Shown piece after piece: positions 24,463-32,278 of a stretch of DNA of 42,601 nt (its first letter is position 1; every line of letters starts with the position of its first letter). Origin of the DNA: Vibrio hangzhouensis (lineage in GTDB: Bacteria; Pseudomonadota; Gammaproteobacteria; Enterobacterales; Vibrionaceae); NCBI RefSeq assembly GCF_900107935.1, contig NZ_FNVG01000034.1, positions 1 through 42,601 on the forward strand, read 5' to 3'. The translations under genes were made by a program, and so were the position numbers. A model generated the notes under the pieces. The model was not told the DNA's origin. It made no database searches and saw only the letters and a program-made list of their open reading frames with translations.

Positions 24463-25479
24463 CTATAGTGCGTGTTTAACTGCGTCGATAATCTGTTGAT
24501 TCGATGGGATATCACCATTGGCGTTCATAACAATATGATGGCGTCCGTCGAGAGGAGTGTAGCGAAATGGTACAGTCGAGTAAAAAATACCAACGGTTGG
24601 GGTATGCGTTGAGACCGCTACGTTCCTCACTCCTGTATCCGGTGCTACCACCAATTTCGCTTTTGAAACGTAACTGACGAGCTCATCCAAAGGCAAACAG
24701 GGCTGGATTTTGAAGTTGTCATTTGCTTCCAGGTGACGGACAAAATCGCCTTTTTCAAAATCGTTTTTGCCTTCCAGATAGACATGGTCATAGTCAGGAA
24801 GTTCCTTCACCGCGCTCTCGAGTAGCTGTTTCATTTGTTGTTCAGACAATATTTTCGACTTAGTAGAAGCGCCGTTGAAATAAAGTATTTGCGGCTTATC
24901 CTCTGTAGATTGCACGACATCCAAATTGCTTGGATAGGCAAAATCCAGAGGCCTCTGTGGGGCGTGACCCAGCATTTTCAACATATCCAGCATGCACTCT
25001 ACCTCAGGCTGGTAGTCCGAACGAAACACCGAGATGTTGTAGAGAGTACCATTCAAGAATGGTTTGTAAGGAAAGCCAAATTTTAGTTTTGCCTTGCTTA
25101 ATGCCATCATCCAGTAAGAGCGCGCGGTACCCGCTAAGTCAAAAATAATATCTTGCTCGGGAAGTTGAGAGAATTCCTGATACTTCTTTTTCAGTGTCAT
25201 CTCAGCCTTTTTCTCTCGGCCGGAAACATAAATGGTTTCGTCAGCCAGATCAGACGGCATGCCATACTGGTAGTTCGATACTCCGACCAAGGTAATTTTA
25301 GCGTTCGGGAAAAATCGTCTGGCTTCGGTCAGAAATGGACGCACGATCACCAAATCACCTAGCGCCGCTTGACGAATGACGGTGATATTTTTGACTTTCT
25401 CTGGTGAAAAATCGTTGTGTAGATATTGCTGGGCTTTGTTCGAGACATAGCCACCACGCTCACACCAGTAGTATTTCAT
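24463..25479 (-). CDS. GT9 heptosyltransferase-family protein
   Basis: Product of 338 residues from ATG at 25479, giving an ATGA overlap with waaF; the longer frame is a shadow of waaF. N-terminal ITVIRQAALGDLVIVRPFLTEARRFFP is the GT9 signature with an extra 35-residue leader containing WCERGGYVS. The donor site is KLVVAPDTGVRNVAVSTHTPTVGIFYSTVPFRYTPL. GT9 members with this type of site in other vibrios extend the inner core. It is the third of four GT9 genes here; the sugar added is not known. Confidence 0.8.
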   Translation of the reverse strand: MKYYWCERGGYVSNKAQQYLHNDFSPEKVKNITVIRQAALGDLVIVRPFLTEARRFFPNAKITLVGVSNYQYGMPSDLADETIYVSGREKKAEMTLKKKYQEFSQLPEQDIIFDLAGTARSYWMMALSKAKLKFGFPYKPFLNGTLYNISVFRSDYQPEVECMLDMLKMLGHAPQRPLDFAYPSNLDVVQSTEDKPQILYFNGASTKSKILSEQQMKQLLESAVKELPDYDHVYLEGKNDFEKGDFVRHLEANDNFKIQPCLPLDELVSYVSKAKLVVAPDTGVRNVAVSTHTPTVGIFYSTVPFRYTPLDGRHHIVMNANGDIPSNQQIIDAVKHAL

Positions 25480-26519
25480 TGCAAATTCTCTTTTGAGTTG
25501 AGTTGTTGGATTGCGTCCAGAATCCATTTTGAAGGTAAGTCTACCAGACATTTTAAGTGCCCAAGAGGGCATTCACGCTTAAAGCATGGACGACATTCAA
25601 TGTCAGTATGGATGATTTTAACATTGTCGCCGAGTGGTGGCGTATAGTCCGGTGAACTTGAGCCATAAATCGCCACTATTTTACAGCCTACCGCTGCAGA
25701 TACATGCATCAGCCCAGAGTCATTGCTGATCACCGTATCGCATGCCGCTAATAAATCAACAGCCTCGGTTAACGAGGTGCTTCCTGCCAAATTGTGGCAA
25801 TGTTGCATCGCTTCGGGCGTCAGCGCTAGACGTATGCTCTCGGTCACTTCTTTGTCTTTTTGCGAACCGAACAACCAGACCTGATGACCCTCTTCAATCA
25901 GAGATTGAGCAACCTCAGCATAGTGTGCATCTGGCCAGCGTTTAGCCGGTCCAAATTCCGCACCGGGACACATGCCGTAGACCTTTCGAGACGTCGACAG
26001 GCTGAACTTATCGAGTGCCTGTTTTTGAATGGACGCGTCGATAGTAAATGCCGGGCGGGGGCAAGACGATAGCTTAACCTCTTGTAGCATGGTCTCTTTC
26101 GTCGACGCGAGCGCAACAAAGCGTTCTACGTAGTATTGAAACACCCGCTTATCTGGGCGTAAGTCATTGAGCAGGCCATAGCGCATTTCTCCTTTCCAGC
26201 CAATGCGCTTCGGGATACCAGCGAAAACGGGAATCAGTGCAGATTTGGCAGAATTAGGTAAAACAAACGCATGGGTATAGCGTTCCCCCTTCAATTGGCG
26301 ACCCAGTTTCCAACGCCCTTTGAGGTCAAAAGAACCATGACCGATAGGCATTTCTATTGCTCGATTGACCTGTGGCATCCGCTCCAAAATGGGCTTACAC
26401 CAAGCAGGAGCCAGCACATCAATGCTGGCATTTGGGTACAGCTCTCTGAGGCGAATATACAGGCTCTGAGACATCACCATATCGCCAACCCAGGAGGGGC
26501 CGATGATTAGAATTTTCAT
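25476..26519 (-). CDS. waaF: ADP-heptose:LPS heptosyltransferase II
   Basis: Product of 347 residues (E. coli WaaF 348). It adds the second L,D-heptose to the inner core. The opening ILIIGPSWVGDMVMSQSLY is the WaaF signature. PNSAKSALIPVFAGIPKRIGWKGEMRYGLLND (about residue 90) and the donor segment CDTVISNDSGLMHVSAAVGCKIVAIYGSSSPDYTPPL with the Cys-rich C-terminus ECRPCFKRECPLGHLKC are all characteristic. It has 4-bp ATGA overlaps at both ends, with pseI upstream and the GT9 gene downstream, so it is translationally coupled to the Pse genes. Confidence 0.95.
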   Translation of the reverse strand: MKILIIGPSWVGDMVMSQSLYIRLRELYPNASIDVLAPAWCKPILERMPQVNRAIEMPIGHGSFDLKGRWKLGRQLKGERYTHAFVLPNSAKSALIPVFAGIPKRIGWKGEMRYGLLNDLRPDKRVFQYYVERFVALASTKETMLQEVKLSSCPRPAFTIDASIQKQALDKFSLSTSRKVYGMCPGAEFGPAKRWPDAHYAEVAQSLIEEGHQVWLFGSQKDKEVTESIRLALTPEAMQHCHNLAGSTSLTEAVDLLAACDTVISNDSGLMHVSAAVGCKIVAIYGSSSPDYTPPLGDNVKIIHTDIECRPCFKRECPLGHLKCLVDLPSKWILDAIQQLNSKENLQ

Positions 26520-27574
26520 GCTTTATTTAACAGGTCGAGTGATAGTGGAGTTCCCCTCTCAATGTTGACATTCACCGTTCTACCTAACACTTCTTCTAAG
26601 TGTTTTGGTGCCAGCCCATATCCTGGTCGTATTGAACGAATATTATCCGAGGTCAACGGTTCTCCTGCTTCAATATCCTTCACGACATAGAGGGAGCGAC
26701 GAAACTTAACATTCCCTTTCTCTGCTTCTGTGCGTTCGTAGTTCACTTTACCAAGTGCAGCCCAGGCGGTTTTAGTATCCTTGCAAAGCGCTTTCAATTC
26801 TGAAGGCTCAAGAGAGAAACTATCATCTGGACCACCACCGTTTCGGTCTAAAGTCGCGTGCTTCTCTATCAGGCATGCACCTAAAGCAATAGAAGCCACA
26901 GCGGTTGCATTATCAATCGTATGATCGGAAAGACCTGAGAGAACACCGAAGCGTTCTTGCATATCCGCAATGGTTCTTAAGTTATACTGCTCGGCTGGGG
27001 CAGGGTATCCGCTCACGCAATGAAGAACTACCAGCTCACTGCACCCATTGTTTTTTGCCACGGCAATGGCTTCATGTATCTCTTCTTCGTTTGCCATTCC
27101 TGTGGACATGATCATCGGCTTACCAGTTCTGGCTACGCGAGCTATCAATGCATGATCAACAAGTTCGAAAGAGGCGATTTTATAAGCAGGTGCGCCCAGA
27201 TCCTCCAGTAAGTCCACGGCGGTGAAATCAAACGGAGAGCTAAATATCGTGATGCCGACTTCCTTCGCTTTCTCAAACAGAGCTTGATGCCATTCCCATG
27301 GCGTATGCGCCCATTCGTAGAGCTCATAGAGAGAACGGCCATCCCATAAGCCACCGTGAATTTGGAAGTCTTCTTTGTCACAATCAATAGTTATTGTGTC
27401 TGGGCGATATGTCTGTAGCTTAATTGCATCCGCGCCAGCCTTCTTAGCTTCTTCAATAATCTTGAATGCGTTATTGATATCGCCATTGTGGTTTGCTGAC
27501 AGCTCAGCGATTATATATGGCTCGAAATCAGGACCAATCTTACGTCCTTCAATCTGAATATACTCATTGCTCAT
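26516..27574 (-). CDS. pseI: Pseudaminic acid synthase PseI
   Basis: Product of 352 residues from ATG at 27574 (GGAGA upstream). It condenses a 6-deoxy-AltdiNAc-type sugar with phosphoenolpyruvate to form pseudaminic acid. The NeuB-type barrel starts PYIIAELSANHNGDINNAFKII, with KLQTYRPDTIT, FSSPFDFTAVDLLE, KIASFELVDHALI and STGMANEEEI. A C-terminal antifreeze-like SAF domain (about 290-350) has RRSLYVVKDIEAGEPLT and PGYGLAPKHLEEVLGR. ELSANHNG and the GGPDDSFSLEP segment point to PseI rather than NeuB or LegI. It overlaps the formyltransferase gene by 11 bp and waaF by 4 bp. Confidence 0.93.
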   Translation of the reverse strand: MSNEYIQIEGRKIGPDFEPYIIAELSANHNGDINNAFKIIEEAKKAGADAIKLQTYRPDTITIDCDKEDFQIHGGLWDGRSLYELYEWAHTPWEWHQALFEKAKEVGITIFSSPFDFTAVDLLEDLGAPAYKIASFELVDHALIARVARTGKPMIMSTGMANEEEIHEAIAVAKNNGCSELVVLHCVSGYPAPAEQYNLRTIADMQERFGVLSGLSDHTIDNATAVASIALGACLIEKHATLDRNGGGPDDSFSLEPSELKALCKDTKTAWAALGKVNYERTEAEKGNVKFRRSLYVVKDIEAGEPLTSDNIRSIRPGYGLAPKHLEEVLGRTVNVNIERGTPLSLDLLNKA

Positions 27575-28214
27575 TATCTTTCTCCAATCGGACGTAGTAT
27601 TTGATGCCATTGATTATAACGTATGCCGGAAAGCGCTCTGGGTCACATACTCTAAGCAAGTTGAATTGAGAGCGAATAGAAGCGTCGGCGTCTAGTTGAC
27701 TATCTTCTGGCGTTCTTTTTCTATAGTAGCTGGATTCGACATTCACTGACTGAGCCGTGGCATTACTTTGGTCTATGTGCTCGCATGCCCATGAAATAAG
27801 CTCAATTTCTGCTGAAAAAAGCTTGTGATTAATCTCATCAAACAATTCATGACCAGACAACGGAATGCTTATTTTCTGCCAAATGTCACCAGTATCGACT
27901 CCGTCTTCGGCGTTTAAAAGAGAAAGGGTTATCTCATTGCCGCCATTGACTATTTCCCATACATGAGGGCTCCAGCCTCGACCTTGAGGTAAGTCACTCG
28001 CGTGAAGAACAAGCGTATAGCGAAATAGTTCCCTCGTCTGTTTGTGCACAATTTCAGAGCAGGATACCAAGAATAGAATATCCCCAGGCCCGCTAAGTTC
28101 GCTGATGCTGGTTACCAGCTCAATTTGGTGATTGGCAGCATTATTCTCTACCCATGCCTCCAAATAAGGGAAAACTGGGTGTGTATTGCTGCTACAGACA
28201 ATGGCTATTTTCAT
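27564..28214 (-). CDS. Sugar N-formyltransferase-like protein in the Pse operon
   Basis: Product of 216 residues, shorter than methionyl-tRNA formyltransferase (about 315). The core LVLHASDLPQGRGWSPHVWEIVNG...LLNAEDGVDTGDIW aligns with the Fmt/ArnA formyltransferase block NVHGSLLPxxRGxxP...DxGxDTGD. The catalytic His and Asp are present. The Asn two residues before that His in Fmt and ArnA is Val here. The C-terminal SYYRKRTPEDSQLDADASIRSQFNLLRVC is also typical. It sits between pseG and pseI, where PseH (N-acetyltransferase) normally acts, and no pseH is in the window. Inferred role: N-formylation of the 4-amino group, giving a 7-N-formyl pseudaminic acid. The gene overlaps pseG by 23 bp. 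Confidence 0.72.
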   Translation of the reverse strand: MKIAIVCSSNTHPVFPYLEAWVENNAANHQIELVTSISELSGPGDILFLVSCSEIVHKQTRELFRYTLVLHASDLPQGRGWSPHVWEIVNGGNEITLSLLNAEDGVDTGDIWQKISIPLSGHELFDEINHKLFSAEIELISWACEHIDQSNATAQSVNVESSYYRKRTPEDSQLDADASIRSQFNLLRVCDPERFPAYVIINGIKYYVRLEKDNEQ

Positions 28215-29265
28215 AATCTAACTCAAGTATTTTTTCGGTCACTCTATAAACACCTTTACCGTCGCAAATCTGGAGGCTTGCTTGGTGTAACGAGGTCCAC
28301 TCAGTAAGAAGTTGTTCGTATGTGTTGAGGAGGTCAGATTCAATATTCTCTAAATTGACTTGTAATGCGACACCTTGATTTACCAATTGAGCACATATCT
28401 CTTTCTGGTTGTCTGCCAGAGGAATGACAATACTTGGCAGACCTAAACAAGCTCTCTCCCAACTAGTACTACCGGGCGCCCCAATAGCAATATCATGCTC
28501 TAACATCAGAGCTGCCATATTTTCGGAAAAATCAATGTGAGTTACCTTATCGCGACCCTGACACCAATCTCGCAGGCGCTGATAATTTGGAGAGCGGTTA
28601 CTCAACAGCACGGTGAAACTGGCATTTACCTCGCCGCTTAAGGCTTCTAGAACTTTGAGTGAAGCATTCGGCGCGTCAATTCCACCCATAGATATCAAGA
28701 CTTTTGGTGACTTATCAGGCTTCACTCTATTTTCACCGGAAGAGTGTAGCTGTGAGAATTTTTTGTCTAGAAGTGCATAATTGCTGCCGGCTAATACCGT
28801 GCCTTTAGACTGATAGTCTGACGCTTTCCTTCCTAGGGTTTGATCTATGATCAGGTCGGCAGAATGGACTCTAACTAAGTCGTCAATACTCATTAGTAGG
28901 CTTTTCTGTCGAGAACGAACGATTGTTTGCCAAACCTCGTCGATAGCGTAGTGATCGCTAATTACCCATTGGGCATCTGGCACAGAACGCAAGAAATCGT
29001 TCGCATCCTCTTCTGGTGTGCGTTGCAGCCAAGCAATGTAGTCTTTGTCACTGCTTGGGACAACAGGAACCTTGGGTGGTGTGAGCTTAATAACATCAAA
29101 TCCACGGCTTTGAATGTAGCTTATCATGTCGCCTTTTTGCGGTAAGCAAGCGAAACTGACCTGATAATTATGCTCCCTCAGAGAAGTAGCAAGTACCAAG
29201 CACCTCATAACGTGTCCGCTACCTATCCAAATCGAAGCGTCAGTCCTGAAAACGACTTTTTTCAT
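28192..29265 (-). CDS. pseG: UDP-2,4-diacylamido-trideoxy-L-altrose hydrolase PseG
   Basis: Product of 357 residues. It removes UDP from the nucleotide sugar before PseI acts. N-terminal VVFRTDASIWIGSGHVMRCLVLATSL carries the Asp-Ala-x-x-x-x-G-x-GH-x-x-R-C motif of PseG, with the His thought to activate water. The glycosyltransferase-B-like C-terminal part has LISMGGIDAPNASLKVLEAL and IAIGAPGSTSWERACLGLPSIVIPLADNQ. The ATG at 29265 shares one base with the pseF stop (TGATG); a GTG one codon upstream is equally possible. Confidence 0.92.
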   Translation of the reverse strand: MKKVVFRTDASIWIGSGHVMRCLVLATSLREHNYQVSFACLPQKGDMISYIQSRGFDVIKLTPPKVPVVPSSDKDYIAWLQRTPEEDANDFLRSVPDAQWVISDHYAIDEVWQTIVRSRQKSLLMSIDDLVRVHSADLIIDQTLGRKASDYQSKGTVLAGSNYALLDKKFSQLHSSGENRVKPDKSPKVLISMGGIDAPNASLKVLEALSGEVNASFTVLLSNRSPNYQRLRDWCQGRDKVTHIDFSENMAALMLEHDIAIGAPGSTSWERACLGLPSIVIPLADNQKEICAQLVNQGVALQVNLENIESDLLNTYEQLLTEWTSLHQASLQICDGKGVYRVTEKILELDYENSHCL

Positions 29266-29957
29266 CACGATTTATCTATCAATGAATATAACGTTTCGGC
29301 AAAGTGCCAGTCTTCATCGGTATCAATGTCTTGCACTCTTTGCCTTGGAAGTAAAACGACTCTAGAGTGAGGTGAGAAGAAGGATTTCCTTTCAAGAAAA
29401 GCCGATTTTTTCCCCCAGTAGAATTGCCCTGCATCGTGATATGCTTCCTCCAAATCTTGAGAGCGTACCAACTCATTTTCAGGTGCAAACATAGTTACTG
29501 CACCAGATGTCGAGAGTTTGATCGCTCGTTGAATCGGGAAAGGAAAAGATGTCGCGCTGAATACGAACTCAACTTTCTTATCGGATACCAGTTTTTGATA
29601 CCCCAGTTTTAAGTCTTCAGCGGTAACAAATGGTGCTGTTGCATATAAACAACAGACGTAGTCAATCTCGACCTGCTGATGTTCATACCATTGAACAGCA
29701 TGATGGATGACGTCGATTGTAGTCGCATGATCATCAGATATGTCATCTGGACGAATAAAAGGAACCTCCGCACCATATTGCTTAGCAACTTCAGCGATTT
29801 CCTGATCATCTGTCGACACAATGACTTTATCAAAGCAGCCTGAATTCAACGCTGCTTCAATTGAGTAGGCTATCATGGGCTTACCGTGAAATAACTTAAT
29901 GTTTTTGCGCGGTATTCTTTTGCTTCCGCCTCTCGCTGGGATAATGGCAATTTTCAT
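29265..29957 (-). CDS. pseF: Pseudaminic acid cytidylyltransferase PseF
   Basis: Product of 230 residues. It activates pseudaminic acid with CTP to CMP-Pse. The CMP-nonulosonate synthetase motif IAIIPARGGSKRIPRKNIKLFHGKPMI fills the N-terminus, followed by VIVSTDDQEIAEVAKQYGAEVPF and CLYATAPFVTAEDL. The ILGGxGxxRP and YATxPF pattern suits PseF rather than NeuA. It follows pseC by 3 bp in one operon. Confidence 0.93.
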   Translation of the reverse strand: MKIAIIPARGGSKRIPRKNIKLFHGKPMIAYSIEAALNSGCFDKVIVSTDDQEIAEVAKQYGAEVPFIRPDDISDDHATTIDVIHHAVQWYEHQQVEIDYVCCLYATAPFVTAEDLKLGYQKLVSDKKVEFVFSATSFPFPIQRAIKLSTSGAVTMFAPENELVRSQDLEEAYHDAGQFYWGKKSAFLERKSFFSPHSRVVLLPRQRVQDIDTDEDWHFAETLYSLIDKS

Positions 29958-29960
29958 GTG

Positions 29961-31133
29961 CTAGCTCGCTAAAATCTCAGTCAAGACGGCAACAACAGTA
30001 TCTTGTTGAGCTTCGGTCATTGTATGAAACATTGGTAACGAAATAGCTTCTTGATAGTAGCGCTCAGATTCAGGGAAATCACCGATGGAAAAGCCCATTT
30101 GTTGATAATATGGCTGAGTATGTACCGGAATATAATGCAAGTTGACCCCAATACCTTGCTCACGTAATGCATTGAATACTTGTTGGTGAGTCAGAGTGAT
30201 CTCATCAAGCTTCAAACGGATAACATACAGGTGCAGACCAGAGTAGGTATCCTCTAACTGATACGGGCGCACAACAGGTAATGACTCTAATAGCTCATTG
30301 TATCGAGAGGCCAAGTTGTGACGAGCCGCGACAAATTGCGTCAAACGCTGCATTTGGGTGACACCTAATGCGGCTTGCAACTCAGTCATTCGATAGTTAA
30401 AACCCAAATCGATCTGTTGGTAGTACCATGCACCATGCGATTCTCCCTGCATCATTGCCGGATCTCGTGTGATACCGTGGCTGCGCAACAGTGCCATTTT
30501 ATTCGCGAGTGTCTGGCTGTTGGTCAGTGCCGCACCACCTTCAGCCGTTGTCACGATTTTTACCGGGTGAAAGCTAAACACCGTGATATCCGAGTACTCA
30601 CAGTTTCCAATAGGCTTACCGTGATACTTGCCACCAATCGCATGAGAAGCGTCTTCAATCACTTTGAAACCATACTCTTTTGCGAGTTTATCAATGGCTT
30701 TCATGTCACAAGGTTGACCACACAGGTGCACCGGAACCACCACTTTTGGCAGCTTGCCTTCAGCTTTTGCCTGAATCAGCTTCTGCTCTAGCTTCTCGGG
30801 ACACATGTTGTAGGTTCTAGGGTTGATATCGACGAAGTCGACCTTAGCGCCACAGTACAGGCCACAGTTTGCTGATGCAACAAAGGTGACAGGAGAGGTC
30901 CATAACCAGTCACCTTCACTTAAGCCTAAAGCCAGACAGGCGATGTGCAGAGCGGATGTCGCGCTGTTGACTGCTAATGCGTGTGCTGCGCCAGTATGAG
31001 CAGTAAGCATTGACTCAAACTCAGGTACTTTTGGCCCTTGCGTCAAAAAGTCAGAGTTAAGAACATCAACAACCGCGTCGATATCTTGCTGCGTAATCTC
31101 TTGTTTGCCGTATGGAATCACGTTATTGCTCAC
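29961..31133 (-). CDS. pseC: UDP-4-amino-4,6-dideoxy-N-acetyl-L-altrosamine transaminase PseC
   Basis: Product of 390 residues. This PLP enzyme aminates the 4-keto sugar produced by PseB. QEITQQDIDAVVDVLNSDFLTQGPKVPEFE at the start and NSATSALHIACLALGLSEGD are typical. The PLP lysine is in FSFHPVKIVTTAEGGAALTN (about residue 185), and GFNYRMTELQAALGVTQM follows. The GTG start at 31133 overlaps the pseB stop by 4 bp (GTGA); a GTG four codons inside is possible. Confidence 0.93.
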   Translation of the reverse strand: MSNNVIPYGKQEITQQDIDAVVDVLNSDFLTQGPKVPEFESMLTAHTGAAHALAVNSATSALHIACLALGLSEGDWLWTSPVTFVASANCGLYCGAKVDFVDINPRTYNMCPEKLEQKLIQAKAEGKLPKVVVPVHLCGQPCDMKAIDKLAKEYGFKVIEDASHAIGGKYHGKPIGNCEYSDITVFSFHPVKIVTTAEGGAALTNSQTLANKMALLRSHGITRDPAMMQGESHGAWYYQQIDLGFNYRMTELQAALGVTQMQRLTQFVAARHNLASRYNELLESLPVVRPYQLEDTYSGLHLYVIRLKLDEITLTHQQVFNALREQGIGVNLHYIPVHTQPYYQQMGFSIGDFPESERYYQEAISLPMFHTMTEAQQDTVVAVLTEILAS

Positions 31134-32143
31134 ACTGTAAAGTTTGGATCAACATGCTCTTTGATCAGTTCACGCAACCCTTCAATGGTTTCCCACTCGG
31201 TATTGGTGCCTGAGTTGTATTTGAAACCAAACGGTACTTTCTCAGCTTTGTGGTGATTCAAGTACTCTTCCTCTGTATATGTAAATGACACAGAAGGCAG
31301 AATGGCGTAGTACTTGCCCAGGTCAATGGTGTTGAGAGAGTCGGTATCGGTGATCATTTCTTCATGGAGCTTTTCTCCAGGACGAATACCGACAACCTTC
31401 GTTTTGCACTCAGGTGCGACCGCTTTGGCAATATCCATGATCTTGTAAGAAGGGATCTTCGGCACAAAAATTTCGCCGCCAAGGTGGTGTTCCAACGCGT
31501 ACATCACCATGTTCACGCCGTCTTGCAAAGAGATGTTGAATCGAGTCATCTCTTCATGAGTGATAGGTAACAGGCCTTCTTCTTTCTTCTTCAGGAAGAA
31601 TGGGATAACAGAGCCTCTTGAGCCCATGACGTTGCCGTAGCGTACCACGCTGAAACGGATGTCTTTAGAGCCCTTAATGTTATTGGCTGCAGTGAACAAT
31701 TTGTCAGAGGCAAGCTTAGTCGCGCCATATAGGTTAATCGGAGCACATGCCTTGTCAGTGGAGAGTGCCACAACATCATGCACGCCGCATTGCAGGGCTG
31801 CCTGAATCACGTTTTCCGCGCCGTCAACGTTGGTTCGAATACATTCTGTAGGGTTGTATTCGGCGGTATCTACCTGCTTGATTGCCGCAGCGTGAATAAT
31901 TACATCCACGCCTTCACACGCCTGAATCATGCGGTTTCGATCACGAACGTCACCGATAAAGAAGCGCAGCTGAGGAAAGTCCTTATGAGGATATTGCTGC
32001 TTAAGCTCGAACTGTTTCAGTTCATCTCTTGAGAAGATAATGATCTTCTTTACATCTTCATAACGTTCAAGAATCGTCTTGATGAATTGTTTTCCGAATG
32101 AGCCTGTGCCACCAGTAATCAGCACGGTTTTGTTATTTAACAT
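31130..32143 (-). CDS. pseB: UDP-N-acetylglucosamine 4,6-dehydratase (5-inverting) PseB
   Basis: Product of 337 residues. It carries out the first step of pseudaminic acid synthesis from UDP-GlcNAc. The SDR dinucleotide motif is VLITGGTGSFGKQF. The catalytic region STDKACAPINLYGATK contains the Thr-Asp-Lys and Tyr residues used for dehydration and C5 inversion. RYGNVMGSRGSVIPFF and GIRPGEKLHEEMI are also family marks. AAGGA lies 9 nt before the ATG. A 135-bp gap separates it from the preceding transferase gene and holds a likely promoter, so the Pse genes may have their own transcript. Confidence 0.96.
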   Translation of the reverse strand: MLNNKTVLITGGTGSFGKQFIKTILERYEDVKKIIIFSRDELKQFELKQQYPHKDFPQLRFFIGDVRDRNRMIQACEGVDVIIHAAAIKQVDTAEYNPTECIRTNVDGAENVIQAALQCGVHDVVALSTDKACAPINLYGATKLASDKLFTAANNIKGSKDIRFSVVRYGNVMGSRGSVIPFFLKKKEEGLLPITHEEMTRFNISLQDGVNMVMYALEHHLGGEIFVPKIPSYKIMDIAKAVAPECKTKVVGIRPGEKLHEEMITDTDSLNTIDLGKYYAILPSVSFTYTEEEYLNHHKAEKVPFGFKYNSGTNTEWETIEGLRELIKEHVDPNFTV

Positions 32144-32203
32144 GAAAAAGTATCCTTTGCTTGCAACGTATGGTCTTGTGACATTGCCAGTTGCTTTGCT
32201 ACT

Positions 32204-32231
32204 AGTATAACACGCACATTGCGACAGTCAT
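32204..32231 (-). promoter_or_regulatory. Possible promoter for the pseB operon
   Basis: On the minus strand ATGACT (32231-32226) and TATACT (32209-32204) are 16 bp apart, about 60 bp before the pseB ATG. Just upstream, at 32243-32258, is the hairpin GCCGCC-AGAA-GGCGGC, which lacks a T-tract. Confidence 0.35.
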
Positions 32232-32278
32232 GTGCTTTGCTAGCCGCCAGAAGGCGGCGCAGGTTTGGGGGTGTGAGC

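Noticed and set aside
32243..32258. GCCGCC-AGAA-GGCGGC hairpin as a terminator before pseB
   Set aside because: No T-tract on the minus strand; probably a leader or upstream structure, so the operon may well continue.
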